Origin: Jacaranda mimosifolia
Lineage: Eukaryota; Streptophyta; Magnoliopsida; Lamiales; Bignoniaceae
Length of the DNA: 64,000 nucleotides
Direction: 5' to 3'
Assembly: GCA_018894105.1 (NCBI GenBank)
Contig: CM032121.1
Location: 1,303,507 to 1,367,506, forward strand
The notes under the pieces were generated by a model. It saw only the letters and a list, made by a program, of their open reading frames with translations, was not told where the DNA came from and ran no database searches. Of the stretch, positions 1 through 12,704 are shown one piece after another. Position 1 is the stretch's first letter; every line of letters begins with the position of its first letter. Made by a program: the position numbers and the translations under genes.

Positions 1-330
1 ATTAGGATGACTAGGATTAGAATATCCTTTAAGCTATCCAAAATTATTGAATAATTTATAGGATTCGTATATTTTTGCATGTATTGGGCTTTAACTTGAT
101 TCAATCGCACTTCAACCAGAAATCTCAGGGCCTTTTTTCTTATTTTATTTTTCATTTTCATTATTTTTAAAATTTTAAAAAAATAATTAGTAAAAATTAG
201 TTGAAAATTAATTTGGTTTGGATAGGATTTTAAAAAAGTAATGATTATATTATGTTTAGTAAATTATAGGTGGATAAACTTAGTAATGAGAGAGAGAGGT
301 TATTTGGATAAGTTATATAAGGGCTTGCTT

Positions 331-1150
331 GTTTATGAATTAGAGTATTTTGTCAAAAAAAATTGGCAAAATGGTTTTATGAGAAGTGATATTGGGGAAT
401 GTGATAATTGTTTGCTTGTATTTTGAGTGGTAGGTGGAAAATGAATTAAAAGAAAATTATTTGTTTGTTTGTATTTTGTGATGGGACAAAATATCACATT
501 AATAACTTTTTTGTTGGGTTTGTATGGTAAAATATATATTTTAAAATTATTTATGTATGTGTATATATAGATTGGCTAAGGGAACAAAAAATGAGAGAAT
601 TGGGGCCATTTAGTTTTATTTCCATTTTCATCATTTCTAAAATGATGAGAATTAGTTATGTGATGTATTATGAAAATGAAGATGTATTTGGATGAAATAT
701 TGGAAATGTAATAATTATGTTGGTTTTAATAGGTTGTAGGTGGAATTATATAAAAATAAAAGAATAGAGAGGGAAAATATATATGTTATTGGGAAAATAT
801 ATATAGTTGTTGGAAAATGTATTTTGAAAAATAAAAATTATGTTGGGTAATTTTTTTAAAAAAGTGGTAGTTTTTATTTCTGAAATAGTAAAAAATGAAA
901 AAAAATGAGTGTGGAAATAAAACCAAACCGGCCGTTAGACATTGGAGAATTGGTAGAAAATGAATTATGAGGGTATTTTGGTTGTATTTTTGATAGTGAA
1001 ATAGGGGAATGCATTGGGTTATTTGTTTTATATTTTGAAAATGAAAATGATGTTGGATGAAAAATATGTAAAAAAAATAATGTGTTTCACTTTTTAAATA
1101 ATAGAAAATATAAAATTGAGGTTTAAAAATGAAACCAAATGTGCCATCAT
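331..1150. mobile_element. MITE-like element with a second MITE nested in it
   Basis: Positions 331-600 resemble 51480-51720 (same order of AT-rich motifs, including a shared block around ATATATAGATTGGCTA), so both belong to one short non-coding element family. The similarity breaks at about 602 and appears to resume after about 940. Between them lies a unit with inverted ends: GGCC(A)TTTAGTTTTATTTCCA at 604 and its near inverse ending in GGCC at 933. That reads as one MITE inserted in another. No target duplication could be fixed and there is no coding capacity. Open frames here are AT-rich chance frames. Confidence 0.5.
604..933. mobile_element. Inner MITE with about 21-bp imperfect TIRs
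   Basis: The left end GGCCATTTAGTTTTATTTCC and the inverse of the right end (GGCCGGTTTGGTTTTATTTC) match over about 20 bases with few mismatches. The element is about 330 bp with no open frame of note. The superfamily is uncertain; the TTTGGTTTTA-type terminus is common in Tourist/Harbinger-like MITEs. Confidence 0.45.
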
Positions 1151-1881
1151 CTATTTGGTGGGGACATGTGGCAAAATTCAAAGTTGCTTCTATGGAGAAT
1201 TGTATTAGGACAACTCATCAAATGACTACAAATATCCAATTTAAGTTATAATGGGCCAAGTTGGAGGATATCTCATTCTATTTCAGAGCGACCCATTGAA
1301 GAATTAACCCACTGTCCTACTTATTTACTTATTTACTCACTTTGTGTCAATTTCTTAGCATATTAGCCTAAGAGTATAAGATGAGTTGAATTGGTTCACG
1401 AGACTGATGAGCTAACTCGATTATATCTCGACAAAAAGCTCAACTTGAGCTCTACTTTAATTGTTCAAAAGTTCGTGAGCTAACTCATTAGTTTTTTTTT
1501 TTTATTATAACATTTTTATATGTTAATTAAATAATTCATATATATTAATAATTTACTTTTTTTATAATTTTAAATATTCATTATATATAATTAAATAATT
1601 ATAATTATTAATAATTTAATATATATTTTATTAATAATTATAATTCAAGTTATTTTCTTAATTATTATTAAATAATTATGATATATTAATAATTTAATAT
1701 TTTTATTTGATTTATAATTTTATGATGAGCTAAGCTCGGGCCCTCTAAAGTAAGCTCATCAAGTTCAAGCTCAATTCATTATACCTCTATATCAGCCCAA
1801 TCCACATTATTAGAAATGAACCAATGACCACCTTATCTTAAAAAGTTGATTATTCAAATTTGATCTGTATTCAAATTACTA
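1151..1881. other. AT-rich intergenic DNA, no gene seen
   Basis: The stretch has scattered 'gagctcaa/gctcgag'-type words around 1380-1790 that resemble worn hAT-type MITE sequence. I could not define termini or a target duplication. No credible coding region was seen. Confidence 0.5.
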
Positions 1882-3341
1882 GGAGCTTGTTCTCCTATGT
1901 TTTTGAATTTTTTTTTTCAACCTCTAAATGCATGCACATTTTTCAATATTTCTTCCAAAATACTATAATTTTTTACCCAAAAAATCCCTCACAATTCACC
2001 AAAAAAAAAAAAAAAAACTATTCTCTAAAAAGTACACCTACTCTTTCATTTTCTCACTCTATCTTTTACATCACTCGTTCATTTATCATTATTCCATTTC
2101 ACACACACACACACACACACATATATTTACATGTATGAAAATGTTGAAATTTTACTACTTAAAAAATTATAAAACTCATGTTTACAAATTTAATTAAAAT
2201 AATAATCGAGAAAATTAATTAAATTTAATAAATATTTTATTTACTAAATAACATATTAAAGTAATTAAAGTACTTATTAATTAAACAGTATATTAGTTAT
2301 ATTTAATATTTAATGCATTAATTAAATATTATATTTATTCATTTAATAAATAATTTAAAATATTTTAATTTGATATAATAAATAAATTAATCTTTTAAAA
2401 AATTAATCTTCATTAAATATTAATATTCACATTTATTTAAAATTATTATAAAAAATTAAATATATTGTGATATTTATTTAATAATCTATTAAGTTTAATA
2501 GATTAATATTAATACAATTAAAATAATTATCAAGAAAATTAATAAAAATTAAGTAAAAATCTCAATGATAGTCACGAAGCAATTTATTTATTAAATAATA
2601 TATATTAATTATGTTTAATATTTCACGTATAATTAAATATTACACTTATTTGTTTAATAAATAATTTAAGATGATTTAGTTTCATAAAGTATAAAATTAT
2701 GTATTTTTTTTTATTTGATGAATCGTTATTAAGTCCAATATATATTTTGTTTTATTTAAATAAATAACTAAGTTTTATTTATACATAAATTATAAATAAT
2801 AAATAGTTAAATAATTATATTTTAAGAATAAACAATAATTAGTTTATAATTAATGTACAATAATTAATTTTTTTTTATATAATCTGATATCAACAATTAT
2901 GATATTAGTCAAAAAAATTTAATTAAGATATAATTATAAATTCATAAATAATTAATATTTATTAATAAATTCATAAAATTTAAAATTTTAAAATAAAGCA
3001 TCAATTGAATTAATTACATATCATTTTATTACAACAATATATCAATCATTACATATATATACATACACATCATCCAACTATGATATACATACATATACAA
3101 TATATTATATAAAAAAATCACTTTTACCTTACAAACCCAACAAAAAAGCAAATGATTTGAGATTAACAGTAAAGTTTGTCTCCTTCCAAAATATAAAGAA
3201 ACAAACAGCTCATTTTCAAATTATTTTTCATATTTCTCCAAAACAAAAAGAAACACTTGGCACATTCTCCAATTTTTCTCCTAAAAATCCATTCTTCCAA
3301 ATTTTTTTCTAAAAAATGGCCAAAACATAAGAGAACAAGCC
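1882..3341. mobile_element. 1.46-kb non-coding TIR element, flanked by CTA
   Basis: The left end reads GGAGCTTGTTCTCCTATGTT and the inverse of the right end reads GGCTTGTTCTCTTATGTTTT, an imperfect inverted repeat of about 22 bp. The trinucleotide CTA lies on both sides (1879-1881 and 3342-3344), as expected for the 3-bp target duplications of PIF/Harbinger elements. The interior is AT-rich and includes a (CA)n run at 2098-2121. It encodes no transposase, so it would be non-autonomous. Confidence 0.5.
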
Positions 3342-3690
3342 CTAGGAGATATATTAATCAATGGACCAAAAATATGTTAACGTTATTTATTCATCAAGTG
3401 AATATAAATATCGTACATTAGAAGCTAAATTTAAAATTTATGTCATATTAAACTTACTTACACTAGAAGCTATAAGTTTTGAAATTTGAAAATTCAAACT
3501 TCTCAAACATCAATTAAAAATGAATTGTTTCACCCAAGAAATATTTTCTAAAATTATCCAAGAACCTAAACTGGTTAAAAAAAAACAAAAGAATGAAAAA
3601 CAAAACCATAAATCGAACTGGTCCAAAAGCTTGGAATGAAAGCCAACCCATTGATTAGTACATATGGTCCACATGCCTTTCTCCACCGCT
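3342..3690. other. 5' flank of RNR1, no further feature
   Basis: AT-rich sequence between the TIR element and the GC-richer RNR1 promoter. I see no gene in it. Confidence 0.5.
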
Positions 3691-3694
3691 CCAT

Positions 3695-3796
3695 ATTGCC
3701 CGCCACCTCCTTTTTATTGAGTTGGGCGGGAAACTTCAAAACCGGCGAAAGTCACAGAATTAGAGGGAAATCCCTCAAACCCTAACATTATAAAAA
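3695..3796 (+). promoter_or_regulatory. RNR1 promoter: three E2F sites, telo-box, TATA box
   Basis: Three matches to the E2F consensus WTTSSCSS lie within 60 bp: ATTGCCCG at 3695-3702, the inverse of GGCGGGAAA at 3725-3733 (TTTCCCGCC on the minus strand), and the inverse of CGGCGAAA at 3743-3750. A telo-box AAACCCTAA is at 3777-3785 and TATAAAAA at 3789-3796, about 130 bp before the start codon. E2F control of ribonucleotide reductase genes at G1/S is known in plants. These sites predict the same here. Confidence 0.75.
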
Positions 3797-3927
3797 GATA
3801 TTGAAACCCCATTGTTTATATCTGCGTAGAGGCTATATATATAGCACAGAGCATCCATTTCTTGTTCGTCAGTGGCGGTTTTAACTATCTGTTCGACGGA
3901 ATTCCTCAGCGAGCGAAATCGGTGAAA

Positions 3928-6900
3928 ATGTATGTGGTGAAGAGGGACGGGAGGCAGGAGGCGGTGCACTTCGACAAGATAACTGCGAGGCTGAAGAAGT
4001 TGAGCTATGGGCTAAGCAGTGAGCATTGTGACCCAGTTTTGGTGTCCCAGAAAGTCTGCGCAGGGGTCTACAAAGGTGTCACCACCAGCCAGCTTGATGA
4101 GTTGGCTGCCGAGACTGCTGCCGCCATGACTGCCAACCACCCTGATTATGCTTCCGTGAGTTCAATTCTTCATTTCAGGGGGTCTATCTACTTTTTCTGC
4201 TCTTGGCTGTTTGTTTTAGCATAGGATCTATTTTTAATTTCTGATGGATTTATGAGATTGCTTGTCTATTACTGTTGTTGGTTTCTTTTTAATATGTTTT
4301 TTGATTAGTGGGTTATTATTATGATTTTGGTTTAGTTTTTTGTTTTAAAATCATGAAATTGATTTGAATATATTGCAAATGTGCAGTTGGCTGCAAGGAT
4401 TGCTGTTTCAAATCTCCACAAGAACACAAAGAAATCTTTTTCTGAAACGTAAGTGATTTGAATTGTTATAGGCATACATTCCACTTAAATGATAGAGCTC
4501 TGAAATGCAATTTTCTTTCCCTAATTATATACTTGCATAATTGTGGTAGGATCAAAGAGATGTACAACCATGTGAGTGAGAGGTCAGGACTAAAGGCTCC
4601 TTTGATTGCGGATGATGTATATGAAATAATAATGAAGGTATTCCTTCTTTTTGTTATAGTGTTTTTAACTTCAATCCTTTTCATTTCGTATTATGATGAA
4701 CCGATTTTTAGATCAGTGTTGCTATGACCCAAAATTTTAAATGCAGCACAAAGTAGCAACTAATTATTTGGTGGTTGATGACAATTACAATGTCTCATTA
4801 ATTTCATCCAAATGATTTGATCTATACAAGCTTCTATGGTATTAAACTGGGCTAAAAAATTTCAAGGAAGTGAAATATAGGGAACCTTGTTAACTAAAAT
4901 TTACTTGTTCAGAACAGAATGTTGAGTTTTAGAGATTGGTCATTTTGATTCATTTTCTGCTGAACTTCCACTGTTATCCTCAATGTGTTAATGCTGTTTT
5001 GTTTTGCCTTTGACAGAATTCTGCTCGTCTTGACAGTGAGATCATATATGACAGAGACTTTGACTATGATTACTTTGGTTTTAAAACCCTTGAAAGATCT
5101 TACTTCTTAAAGGTCCAAGGGAAGGTTGTTGAAAGGCCTCAACACATGTTGATGAGGGTTGCTGTTGGTATCCACAAGGATGATATTGATTCTGTTATAA
5201 AAACATATCATCTCTTGTCCCAGCGATGGTTCACTCATGCATCTCCTACTCTTTTTAATGCTGGAACACCAAGACCACAAGTATGATCATTGTTAAAATT
5301 TTCCATTGAATGTGTATATGTGCGCGCGTGTGTTTAAATTTATCATATCATAGTGCATGAATTTCTTGTTTTATGCTGATTCTATGTTAGTAGGAATGTT
5401 TCTAATTGTACTTGAGAACTTATATTGTTTTTCTTTAATGACTTACAGTTGAGCAGCTGTTTCTTGATATGCATGAAAGAAGATAGTATTGAGGGCATAT
5501 ATGACACACTAAAGGAGTGTGCTGTTATCAGCAAATCAGCTGGAGGAATTGGTGTGTCCATCCATAACATCCGTGCTACTGGAAGTTATATCCGTGGAAC
5601 AAATGGGACATCAAATGGCATTGTTCCAATGCTTCGAGTGTTCAATGACACTGCTCGATATGTGGATCAAGGGGGTGGGAAGAGGAAAGGTTTGTGTAAT
5701 TGCTTCTTTTGTTTGATTGTTGAAAAGCCTGCATTAATATTTCATTTTGATATTCTTCTCTGTTCTATGATGAGAATAGGTGCTTTTGCTGTGTATCTGG
5801 AGCCATGGCATGCTGATATCTTCGAGTTTCTTGATTTGAGGAAAAACCATGGAAAGGTATAGGTAGAAATCTATAGTGCAAATATATTTAGAGAATGTTT
5901 GGTTATGTTTTTTTGTGTGATTTTATTATGCGTTTATTTTGTGTTTTGGGAGAATAAATTATTGAAGAATGTGAAAGTTGTCTTGTTGAATGCAAATGAT
6001 TTTTGGTTATGTTATGGGGAATAGTTAAAAATTGGTTTCAGAGAATTTTGGTATGCTTGTTTATGTTTTGGAGGAAGATATTTTTTTTATTGTAGCAATC
6101 AAATTAATATTTTTTTTGTTGGGTTTTTCGAGTGAATGAAATTGAATGATTTTTTTTATTGTTAGAATAATAATAAAATATATGTGAAGTATATATTAAA
6201 AAATGGGCAAGTTTTGGGGATAATGAAGGATAGTAGAGGATAATTTGGGAAAACTTTTTGTTGTGTTTTGGAAGAAAAATGAGAATAAGTTTAACATAAC
6301 CAAACATTCCTTTAATATCTCTAGGTTATTTCTATTGATAAAATTAGAACATGAAACAATATTTGTTTTCTTTCTTTTTTTCTTTTCTTTTCTTTTTATT
6401 AAATAAGTTGTTTTGTTTGTATCTTGTGTTTATGCTTTTCCCTTTTGTTTTTTCAGGAAGAGCACCGTGCAAGAGATTTATTTTACGCACTTTGGGTACC
6501 TGATCTCTTTATGCAAAGAGTTCAATCCAATGGACAATGGTCAGTGTTTTGTCCAAATGAGGCTCCTGGTTTAGCTGATTGTTGGGGTGAAGAATTTGAA
6601 GCCTTATACAATAAATATGAGAGAGAGGTAAATCCATACTGATATGTGGCTTATTTGATGCTAGTCCACAATGTTTTCCATTCAATTAGTGGTTTCTGAA
6701 GTTTAATTTTGTGGACTCAGGGAAAAGCCAAGAAGGTTGTCCAGGCACAGAATCTTTGGTTTGAAATCTTGAAATCCCAAATTGAAACAGGAACTCCTTA
6801 TATGCTGTATAAGGTAGTCTAGACGATCAAGTTTCATGGTTGTTCATAATTTATACTATGCTTTTCTGACTAGATTTACCTTGTTGTTTGACCTATGATT

Positions 6901-9292
6901 TTTACTTATATTTTCTAGGACACTTGCAATAGAAAAAGCAACCAGCAGAATCTGGGCACGATAAAATCCTCCAACTTGTGTACTGAGATAATTGAGTACA
7001 CGAGTCCTACAGAAACTGCTGTATGCAACCTGGCATCAATTGCTCTGCCACGATACGTTAGAGAGAAGGTTGTTATTGGCATACATTGGATGCATTACTT
7101 AATTATATACTTATCCCTCATCTGAATTATTTATTTATCTTGCTTCTTGCAGGGTGTGCCAATGGAAGCACAACCAACGAAGCTTGTTGGCAGCATAGGT
7201 TCTAAAAACCGATATTTTGACTTTGAAAAACTGGCGGAGGTGGGATTTATTTCTGTCTTATATCATGCCAAATAGTGGTTTGAGATATTTATTTCCCTTG
7301 ACAAATACTGTTCTGTTGTGCAGGTCACTGCAATAGTTACTACAAACCTTAACAAGATAATTGATGTAAATTATTATCCTGTTGAAACTGCAAGAAGGTC
7401 TAATTTGCGTCATAGGCCAATTGGAATTGGGGTACAGGGTCTTGCAGATACTTTTATCTTGCTTGGGATGGCGTTTGATTCTCCAGAGGTAAAGCTGCTG
7501 TCTCTCTCTCTCTCTCCTGTGGCTCGACTAAATTACTCACCTCTATCACATCTAATCTTGAGTGCAGGCTCAGCAGTTGAACAAGGATATATTTGAGACC
7601 ATATACTACCATGCATTAAAGGCATCATGTGAACTAGCTGTAAAAGAAGGTCCATATGAGACTTATAATGGCAGTCCAGTTAGCAAGGTATAACTGAGGA
7701 AGGAGATTTTGCAGCTTTAATTTATTGTCATATTTGTTTGGCTTCCTAATGCAGTTATTAATGTAACCTATTATCAAATCTCAGCCGTTTGGATGATATA
7801 TAGCTTATTTGAAAATTGACATTTATGTCCTTTTGCCAAGGTTATGTGGTGCCATCACATCTATCATATTACTCTTGCATCTTTCAGGGGATTCTCCAGC
7901 CAGATATGTGGGGAGTGAAGCCTTCAGATAGATGGGATTGGGGTGCTCTTCGGGCAATGATAACAAAGAATGGAGTGAGAAATTCACTTCTTATAGCACC
8001 CATGCCCACTGCTTCAACAAGCCAAATTCTTGGGAATAATGAGTGCTTTGAACCATACACCTCCAATATCTACAGTCGCAGAGTTCTAAGGTTTAGTTTG
8101 CTAATATTATTTGTTTAGCTCCACCTTTTTTACACTCCCATCTTGATTCTGATTTTAACTATCGCTTATCCTTGTAGTGGTGAGTTTGTCGTGGTGAACA
8201 AGCATCTTCTTCATGATTTGACAGAGATGGGACTTTGGTCTCCCGCTCTTAAAAACAGGATCATTTATGAGGATGGTTCTGTTCAAAAAATTCCTGAGAT
8301 TCCCGAAGAACTCAAAGTGATTTACAAGTATGCATTCACTGTGGGAACTACTATTATTCCTCATTATTTCTTATTCTTTTCCATGCTAATTCATTTTTCT
8401 CTTCTCAGGACTGTTTGGGAGATCAAACAACGAGTATTGGTTGATATGGCGGTTGATCGTGGATGCTACATAGACCAGAGTCAAAGCCTAAACATCCACA
8501 TGGACCAACCTAATTTTGGAAAGCTTACTTCACTGCACTTTCATGCCTGGTCTAGGGTAAGCTAAACTGAGAATTTACTGGTTCTCTGATGGGCCATGCT
8601 AGTGTGGACCTAGTGCACTGTACTCGGTCCACTCGTGACCATTGGATTGGGGGCAGAGTGAGTGGTAATCGGGAGGGAGTAGGTTTTTCACCATCCACTC
8701 CCTCATAATCCAACGGTCATGGTTGGAACGGACTCAGTCCAATCAAGAATTACACTTCTCTTATGCTTTTCTTAAAATTGAATTGGCACATCATGGTTGT
8801 ATGCTTCTTTTTTATGCTTTTGGCCAAGAGATATATATGTATCTAAATTTTGCATTCTATGTACACCTCCCACTCCTCTTTCCACATAAACTTGGGATGA
8901 TGGTGAAATGAATTGTTAATGCATTTGGATCTGGTTTCTTTGCTTCGTAACCTTTCTTGAATATTACTTCTCGACTTTCTACTAGTCTTCCATGATATCT
9001 TATCCTTGTACTTGGACATGAAGGGCTTGAAGACAGGAATGTACTACCTAAGATCACGTGCTGCGGCCGACGCCATCAAATTCACAGTCGACACTACCAT
9101 GATAAAGGTAGCTGCTGCTGACAGGCGTAATTCTAATCATTCCCAGTTAGTATATTAACACATGTAATAAACTAAATTGTGGCTGCTTTGCAGGATAAGC
9201 CCAAGGCAGTAGCCGATGATGATAATTCTAAGATGGCACAGATGGTATGTTCTCTAACCAACCGTGACGAGTGCTTGGCTTGTGGAAGTTAA
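3928..9292 (+). CDS. RNR1: Ribonucleoside-diphosphate reductase large subunit (R1), 17 exons
   Basis: The enzyme reduces ribonucleoside diphosphates to deoxyribonucleoside diphosphates for DNA synthesis, with the small R2 subunit, in the cytosol. Exons: 3928-4155, 4387-4448, 4550-4637, 5017-5280, 5449-5689, 5780-5856, 6457-6627, 6721-6813, 6919-7068, 7153-7239, 7324-7488, 7568-7687, 7888-8090, 8178-8327, 8409-8556, 9024-9107, 9194-9292. All introns are GT-AG, the frame is kept, and the product is 809 aa, the usual plant length. The N-terminal ATP cone has Asp57 (overall activity site). Cys218 and Cys444 are the redox pair, Asn427, Cys429 and Glu431 the active site, Asp226 the specificity site, and Cys804/Cys807 the C-terminal shuttle pair (human-like numbering is preserved up to Cys444). 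I chose the ATG giving MYVVKRDGR, the conserved plant N-terminus, over an in-frame ATG at 3862. Intron 6 carries a MITE. Confidence 0.97.
5891..6311. mobile_element. Tourist-like MITE in RNR1 intron 6, TSD TTA
   Basis: The termini GAGAATGTTTGGTTATG and CATAACCAAACATTCCT are inverted, and TTA stands on both sides (5888-5890, 6312-6314). The second RNR1 copy has a clean empty site, AAATATATTTAATATC, at 26471-26485 with one TTA. A 3-bp TTA target is typical of PIF/Harbinger (Tourist) elements. The element is 421 bp, non-coding and spliced out with intron 6. Confidence 0.88.
8590..8760. repeat. Fold-back repeat in RNR1 intron 15
   Basis: GTGACCATTGGATTGGGGG (about 8635) pairs with the inverse of ATAATCCAACGGTCATGG (about 8705), and AGTGAGTGG pairs with CCACTCCCT, giving a long imperfect hairpin. 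An outer, weaker inverted pair involves GGTCCAC-type words. The same structure is at 28770-28925 in the pseudogene copy, so it predates the duplication. It could be an old MITE or SINE-like relic. Confidence 0.5.
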
Positions 9293-9718
9293 GAGCATTT
9301 TTTAGCATTGTCTCTTACTACACATGCTAAGAACGCCAATGCAGCTATTCTGAGAAGTGTTCTTCAGCTTCATGGTTTCCCAAGAGTTTGCATTGTATGC
9401 CAATCTGTGTAGTTCGAATGGTGTCTGACTTATTCATAGGTATTAGTTAATCCATTTACAAATGAAAAAAGAAAATTATAGGAATTAGTAATTTGTTATA
9501 ACTATCAATGTTGTATGCATGCTGTGGTTGTCCTAAATGGAAGTTAACTCAATTTCCACAATGTCTGAACTATTATGTATATGATGATAATAGATGTAAT
9601 CCTGTCAAGTTATGTTTGTCCTGCATTTGTACAATTAAATCTTTGAATGCATCAAGCTTTTGGCATTTGCCTGTTGGTAAAAACCAACATTTTTAACTTG
9701 CACATGTATGCATATTAA
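9293..9718. other. RNR1 3' flank
   Basis: Presumed 3' UTR and terminator region of RNR1, still closely matched in copy 2 (29474-29925). I see no separate gene. Confidence 0.5.
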
Positions 9719-9992
9719 GGGTTAGTTTGGTTTGAATGATGAGGTAGGATATATTATTTTTATTTTATATTATCATTTATTTGGTTGAAGTAATAATAAA
9801 CATTTAAATTTGTATGAATATTCAAAGTCTGTGTTTATATATGTAATTCTTATGATATGATAAATCAATCTACCTCCACTCAAGATTTTATTTATCATGT
9901 TAATTAAATAATACTACAATGTTAAAAAATTATACAAATTATCACATGATAAATAATTATGAGATAATTTAAAAATTCAATCAAACTAGCCC
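9719..9992. mobile_element. Tourist-like MITE, TSD TAA
   Basis: The ends GGGTTAGTTTGGTTTGAAT and TTCAATCAAACTAGCCC are inverted. TAA flanks both sides (9716-9718, 9993-9995). Copy 2 has the unfilled site near 29926-29940 (one TAA between the same flanks). The element is 274 bp with no coding capacity. The 3-bp TAA target fits PIF/Harbinger. Confidence 0.85.
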
Positions 9993-9995
9993 TAA

Positions 9996-11581
9996 GAGTT
10001 TATTAGGATTTGAACTTTGAATGAGTGATATGATTGAATTAATTTACCACTAGTTTCATTGCGTATTGTTATATCTGTTAAGATATTATTCATAATTTGA
10101 TTTCTAAAACTATCTTATAAGTTTTCTTGGATAAATTACACGTGGTCTAACGGTAAATTAGAAAGATCCAAGTCTACCCAATCAATGGACCATTTCAAAT
10201 TAATTAGTTTGAACCTAGTAACACCTGGTCAATCCATTGTTCTAATCTAACTAGGCATTGAGTAGGCAAAGTACCAAAAAGATCTTGGCCAGGTGGGTTG
10301 GGAAATTCAATACCGAATTATACTTTGGCTCACTTAATCAACATGCAACATGCTCATTCAATTTATTACAACCTTAATCTCCATTAAGAATATTCTTAGG
10401 ACAATATGTTCAACTAGAAAATCTAATCAACCTTTTGATGATGGAATCATTCACCTTTTATATTGAGTTTTAATGTGTGAAATATTGGGAAAAATATTTA
10501 TGACCCTCTGTTTGGATCTTAAATTATTAATAATAAAAATATTAAGAATTTTTCTTTTTCGCGCTTCAAAGATAATTCTATATTTTAATGTTTGCACATT
10601 TATATTTTTTTTCCCTTTCTTTTTGTCCCACTATTTTCCTTAATCCATTTATGATTTTGAAAGAAAAATTGTTGTATTTTTATATTATCAGTTCTTTCCA
10701 CATGCATCTTTGTTTCGAAATTTAGGGAGGGAGCCAAGATTTTAGATTGGAAATTGAGATTGAATTCACAAATTAATAAATTTCATTATATTTTATATTT
10801 TCATTATACAAGATTCAATTTTCAAACTACTTGCAATGAATGATTTGGTTTTTTTTTTTTTTTTTTCACATAGAGACATTCTACGTCCCATGCCACTTGA
10901 AAAATAGAAAAAAATCATCTTCTGTTGATTTTTTTGGGTAACAAAATAAAAGTCAATTATTTTTTTGGGTGGTTGAGAGTCAAATTATTTGAAGTAAGTT
11001 ATTTTAATTTGGCAAAAAAGCCAAAGTGCTAAAAGACATAGCATGTTGAGAGTTTGAACAATCTTCATCATAATATACCCTCAATTATTCTTTATTACTT
11101 TTTTGGCTCCTTTCCCTCTTTTCATGCCATTAAAAATTGTTGTTTTGGGTCCTAATTTTGACTTTGATTTCCAAATAAATGCTCAAAAAAAATTATTTGG
11201 GGGGTGGGAAGTCATCTAAGCCTAATAGTCTTGAAACTGAAGTGACTCTAGACTTCCATTCACCTTACAATTAAAATAGGAGTGATTTAATTTAATGTCT
11301 AGATTTTTGAATTTAAAAAAGATATTATTATTAAATTATAAAAAAAGATATTATTATATTATTATTTATTGTATTAAAACACTTTCATAAGATATTGTTG
11401 TGTTGTTACATGTTGCTCAGAATAATTATGCAAGATGTTGCTACAGTATGATTTGCGATACCAAAATATTATTATTATTATTATTCATTCATTCTATTAA
11501 ATCATTAATGTCAGCTTGAATTTTATTGATTTCTCATAATAAGATCAATTTTCAACTTAGTAGTTTCTTGAAAATTCAATG
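9996..11581. other. Duplicated AT-rich spacer, no gene seen
   Basis: Collinear with 29940-33590 in copy 2 apart from insertions there. It contains homopolymer and (ATT)n tracts and no credible coding region. Confidence 0.55.
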
Positions 11582-12394
11582 TAGGGCTATAAATAGGTTG
11601 GGTATCACTCTATCCACACACATATCTTAAAAAATCCAAACAAAAATACCTTATATTTTACCTTACTCTAAAATACCTAAAAGAACCCTACCCTATTCTA
11701 TTTAACCCAAGACCTATTGGATCTAGTTTATTGGACTTATATTTTTAATGAATATATTAATTTTCTCAACATGTACTGAAAATATTATTTGGCATATGAT
11801 AACCAAAAATAAAAAAACTTTTTCTATATTAATATAATTTAATCATTAAATTTGAATTAGTTAATTTTATACTTTTTGCTAATTAAATAAATATAATTAA
11901 AAAAAGTTAATAAAAACATACAGTGAATAAAAACAGTTTAAAAGTAATTTTTTTTTCTTTCTATATTTAATTTTATAAATACAATTAATTTCTATATTAA
12001 TAAACTTTATTCATTAGCAAAATTAATTTTGTAACTGTTTTTATAAAAAAATATTTATTCTACTATTAGTTTTAATATTATTAATTTTATTAATGAAAAA
12101 TGTTCAACTATTGCTTAGTTGTTACTGTTCATTTACATATTTATAATTTTAATATTAATATATAAAAGTTTATCATTAATATAAATTTAATTTCAGTATA
12201 AATGATTTTTTGTTTCATAGATTAAATTTAAATATAAAGTAATAAATAATTTTTTGGTACGAGTACATTAGTATTTAATTAATATAGACCCTGTTACCCA
12301 TTACATTATTTTTAATAAATATGGATATGGGTATGAATATGAATCTAACATTTTGTGCCTGAATAAAGTAACACCATACCTATTTACAAGTCTA
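11582..12394. mobile_element. Probable hAT-type non-autonomous element
   Basis: The left end TAGGGCTATAAATAGGTTGG is inverse to the right end TACCTATTTACAAGTCTA with several mismatches. Flanking octamers ATTCAATG and CTTCAACA agree at five of eight positions. The sequence is absent from copy 2, where 33588-33610 joins the flanks after a short palindrome AAGATCGATCTT. The interior is AT-rich and non-coding. Confidence 0.5.
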
Positions 12395-12704
12395 CTTCAA
12401 CATATGGTTTTGAAAAACTTGAAGCAAAATTAACCTGAGGTTGAATTTGATCAAAAAGTCAATTTTGAATTCTTCGAAAAACAAATTGCAAGTAGGTTGT
12501 GTGACTATTCCAACGACTGGGAAATATACGGCAGCCGAATTTGTGGATTTGTTGGACTTATTAGCGGCGGCAAACGTGCCGTTGTGTCAAACTGCACGAC
12601 CAAGAATTTCATGACTGTCCGTCGGCAGATGTCGGTTTGAAGTCGGGGTGGGCTTTCGAGTCATGTAATTCGGGTATTGAATCGTTCGATCAGGTGTTAT
12701 CCAA

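Noticed and set aside
786..1181. 131-codon minus-strand frame
   Set aside because: Phe/Tyr/His-rich translation of AT-rich MITE DNA; no domain, and it spans an element junction.
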